Shown here piece after piece: positions 62,100 through 64,000 of a DNA stretch of 64,000 bases. The position numbers and the translations under genes are program-made. The stretch spans positions 49,701,298 through 49,765,297 of the forward strand of contig NC_089755.1 in assembly GCF_040412425.1 (NCBI RefSeq), in the 5' to 3' direction. This DNA comes from Macrobrachium rosenbergii. Taxonomy: Eukaryota > Arthropoda > Malacostraca > Decapoda > Palaemonidae. Position 1 is the first letter of the stretch; each line of letters opens with the position of its first letter. Under the pieces are notes generated by a model. It was not told the origin of the DNA, did not search any database, and saw nothing but the letters and a program-made list of their open reading frames with translations.

Positions 62100-63332
62100 A
62101 AAAGAGATGAGCTGAGGGCTTTATTCAACAGGGACAAGCTGCAGATAAACACTTAGGTTCACTTTAAAATCACTTATATTTACATTAACAACAAAATCAA
62201 AAGAACAGGAATAAATGAGGTAGGGAAACAGAGTCCTGCTGAATAACTAAATTATGTTAACAAATAATAACTGAATAATGTCGAAGAAATCCACTTCAGT
62301 GGCACTGTAGATTAAGTAGTAGTGGTTGGGACCACGCCAAGCAGGGCACAGTCAAAAGGAAGATTCCACAGCAAGTGTCTCCGTCTGCAATTCAGAATGC
62401 ACGAGGTTATGTGACGGAAGAGACAACACAATCAAAGAAAAAATCGAGAGGTGCACTGAAGGTGCCAAGGTGTCTTGATTTGTGACACTGGAAACATGCT
62501 ATGAGTTAGATTGATGCACTCCAATACTGAAGTCAGGTCTAACATGGAAACTTGCACTTTGAAAAGTAAAAAAATAATAATTTTGTGACTGATAAAGAGA
62601 TATCTCCGCTCAGGGCACGTTACATTTGTCAGAGCATTGTCATCACCATAGGTAAGAATGGAGGAGGAATTTAAGGGGGCTTTCACTGGAAGAAATACTT
62701 GGGCTAAGCAAGGTAGCCGTGTGTTCATGGGTATGGCCCAGAAGAAGCGGGGGTCAAAGGGGGAGCTGCTTCAGTCCCTGCAGCCAGAATGCCTCTGTTT
62801 TTTAGTTCTGACCATGTGGCCCCTTATATGACCTTTGGGGGATTAACTTCCCACGCTCTCTTGACACTCCATTTTCTATGATCACGCCTGCCGATCTTTT
62901 TGGTGCTGTCTTTGACCCGGTCAAGCACATGGCAAGGCAAGGGCCATACGGTAGGTTGGTTGCTATGGGCCTACGAAACTCTCTCCTCGAGCTAATCCTC
63001 TTCACCGGCTCGTCTTAGTCTATGGCAGAGATTTGTCTCCAAGCAGCTTCGTCCCTGGAACAGAGGATTTCAGAGCAGTCACGGTTCCAAAGAAAGTGAT
63101 TAAAGAGTGTCTAGGGAGCAATAAAATAGAGATTAAGAAGGGACAAATGTTTTCATTAGTCTTCCTGTCAGTTAGCAGTATGATGAAAAACGAATGCACT
63201 TCTTTGAAAAGAATAAAACAATTTTAGTTTTACGTTAATTTCTCTTTCAAGCATAACGGTTATATTTTACTCTATTTCCTTCTGTGAAGCTTGGAGGGCA
63301 AGTTAGCTTGGGAAGGGTGTCCCTTCGTAGTA
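62100..63332 (-). repeat. Right arm of the inverted repeat around the GIY-YIG remnant
   Basis: Complement of the left arm. The outer end is agcttggagggcaagttagc. It holds the matching 67-codon open frame at 63005-62802. The right arm is about 120 bp longer than the left through small insertions, including near 62560-62620 and 63115-63280. Confidence 0.8.
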
Positions 63333-63339
63333 ATATATA

Positions 63340-63420
63340 ATATGTATATATACTGTATATATATATATATACATATATATTATATATGTGTATATATATA
63401 TACATATATATATATATTTT
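63340..63420. repeat. Interrupted (AT)n/(GTAT)n run at the outer end of the right arm
   Basis: Starts within 10 bp of the end of the inverted repeat; may mark the insertion site. Confidence 0.9.
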
Positions 63421-64000
63421 TTACGTATTTCCCTGGGTTTATGGTATTTTACAGGCCGGCAACGGAAACTTTATTTAATTGGCCTTGGAGTTCTGACTTG
63501 CGTAAAGGGAAATCGTAAAAAAATAAGAAAAAGGGGAGAATTTAGGAGCTGAAGGCTCTACTTCATAAGGAAATGTTACGTAAACACTTGGGCTAAATTA
63601 AAGAATTATATTTACAAAAGCAAGCATTTGAAGGGAAAATGGATAAGTAAATTGATAAAGGGCTTGCAACGCCTGAAGATCCTTCTAAGGGAGTCTTGAT
63701 TAAAGGTAGGGCACAGGCCAAGATGAGTCCACTGCGAATGGGTCCCTCTGCAAGAGAGATTTACACATTACACGCCAGTAAAGGAACAATTTAACACAGA
63801 ATAAGTCTCGAGTTTGCACTGAGGGTGCCAAAGACTCGAGGAATGAATGACCACTTTACACTCGAACACAGGACATTGGAAATGGCACTGGCTAAACTGG
63901 CACAAGGACAGAAATGAAATGCTGGTACTCCAGGCTTTCTAAAGGGCAAACTTTCGTGACCGAAACGTCTTTACTCCACTTTACCTTAGGGGAAGCTGGT
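63421..64000. other. Repeat-like DNA at the window edge
   Basis: No gene seen. gtttgcactgagggtgccaa near 63810 resembles gtgcactgaaggtgccaagg in the right inverted arm (62453), suggesting another diverged copy that continues past the window. Confidence 0.35.

Overview
The window looks like nuclear DNA from a decapod crustacean (shrimp, crayfish or crab type). It is AT-rich and has spliceosomal introns. It carries very long (GA)n/(TC)n, (AT)n and (ATT)n microsatellites. It is full of decayed DIRS-like (tyrosine-recombinase), Penelope-like and non-LTR retroelements and of short dispersed repeats that I associate with decapod genomes. The lineage call is inference from repeat character, since no rRNA or mitochondrial marker is present. 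Almost all the coding signal lies on the minus strand.

The only clearly intact host gene runs leftward from 44661 to 20980. I rebuilt seven coding exons from splice signals. All six junctions keep the reading phase, and the coding sum is 6762 nt (2253 aa plus stop). The start codon has an in-frame stop just upstream in the same exon. The product has a basic, helical N-terminus, a long Pro/Ser-rich region, a divergent RFX-type winged-helix domain split over exons 3 and 4, an acidic Ser/Glu repeat exon, and a 1059-residue terminal exon with a basic patch, a 14-proline run and a Gln/His/Asn-rich tract. I cannot name the orthologue. It reads as a nuclear regulatory or chromatin-type protein. A CpG-dense segment at about 46.3-47.0 kb is the likely promoter side.

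Downstream on the same strand, at 17586-16577, is a single large exon derived from a pogo/Tigger-type DDE transposase. Its frame is open over 335 codons, but all three catalytic acidic positions are substituted. It starts at a good 3' splice site and needs a phase-1 upstream exon. Three exons of the RFX-like gene end in that phase, so it may be an alternative last exon of that gene: a possible transposase-capture fusion. Three copies of a short TA-flanked element with pogo/Tigger-like termini (10.2, 18.7 and 34.0 kb) show that related transposition happened here.

Region by region: 1-16.5 kb is gene-poor and holds repeats, a LINE RNase H scrap, a tyrosine-recombinase scrap and one coding-like decayed stretch. 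16.5-17.6 kb is the domesticated-looking transposase exon. 20.9-44.7 kb is the RFX-like gene, whose introns contain DIRS gag and recombinase remains, an MITE, microsatellites and SINE-like repeats. 44.8-46.2 kb holds two foldback elements. 46.3-58 kb is intergenic, with microsatellites, a LINE scrap and a long hairpin. 58.5-63.4 kb is a Penelope-like cluster: a reverse transcriptase fragment ending in a foldback, then 1.1-1.2 kb inverted arms flanking a GIY-YIG endonuclease remnant.
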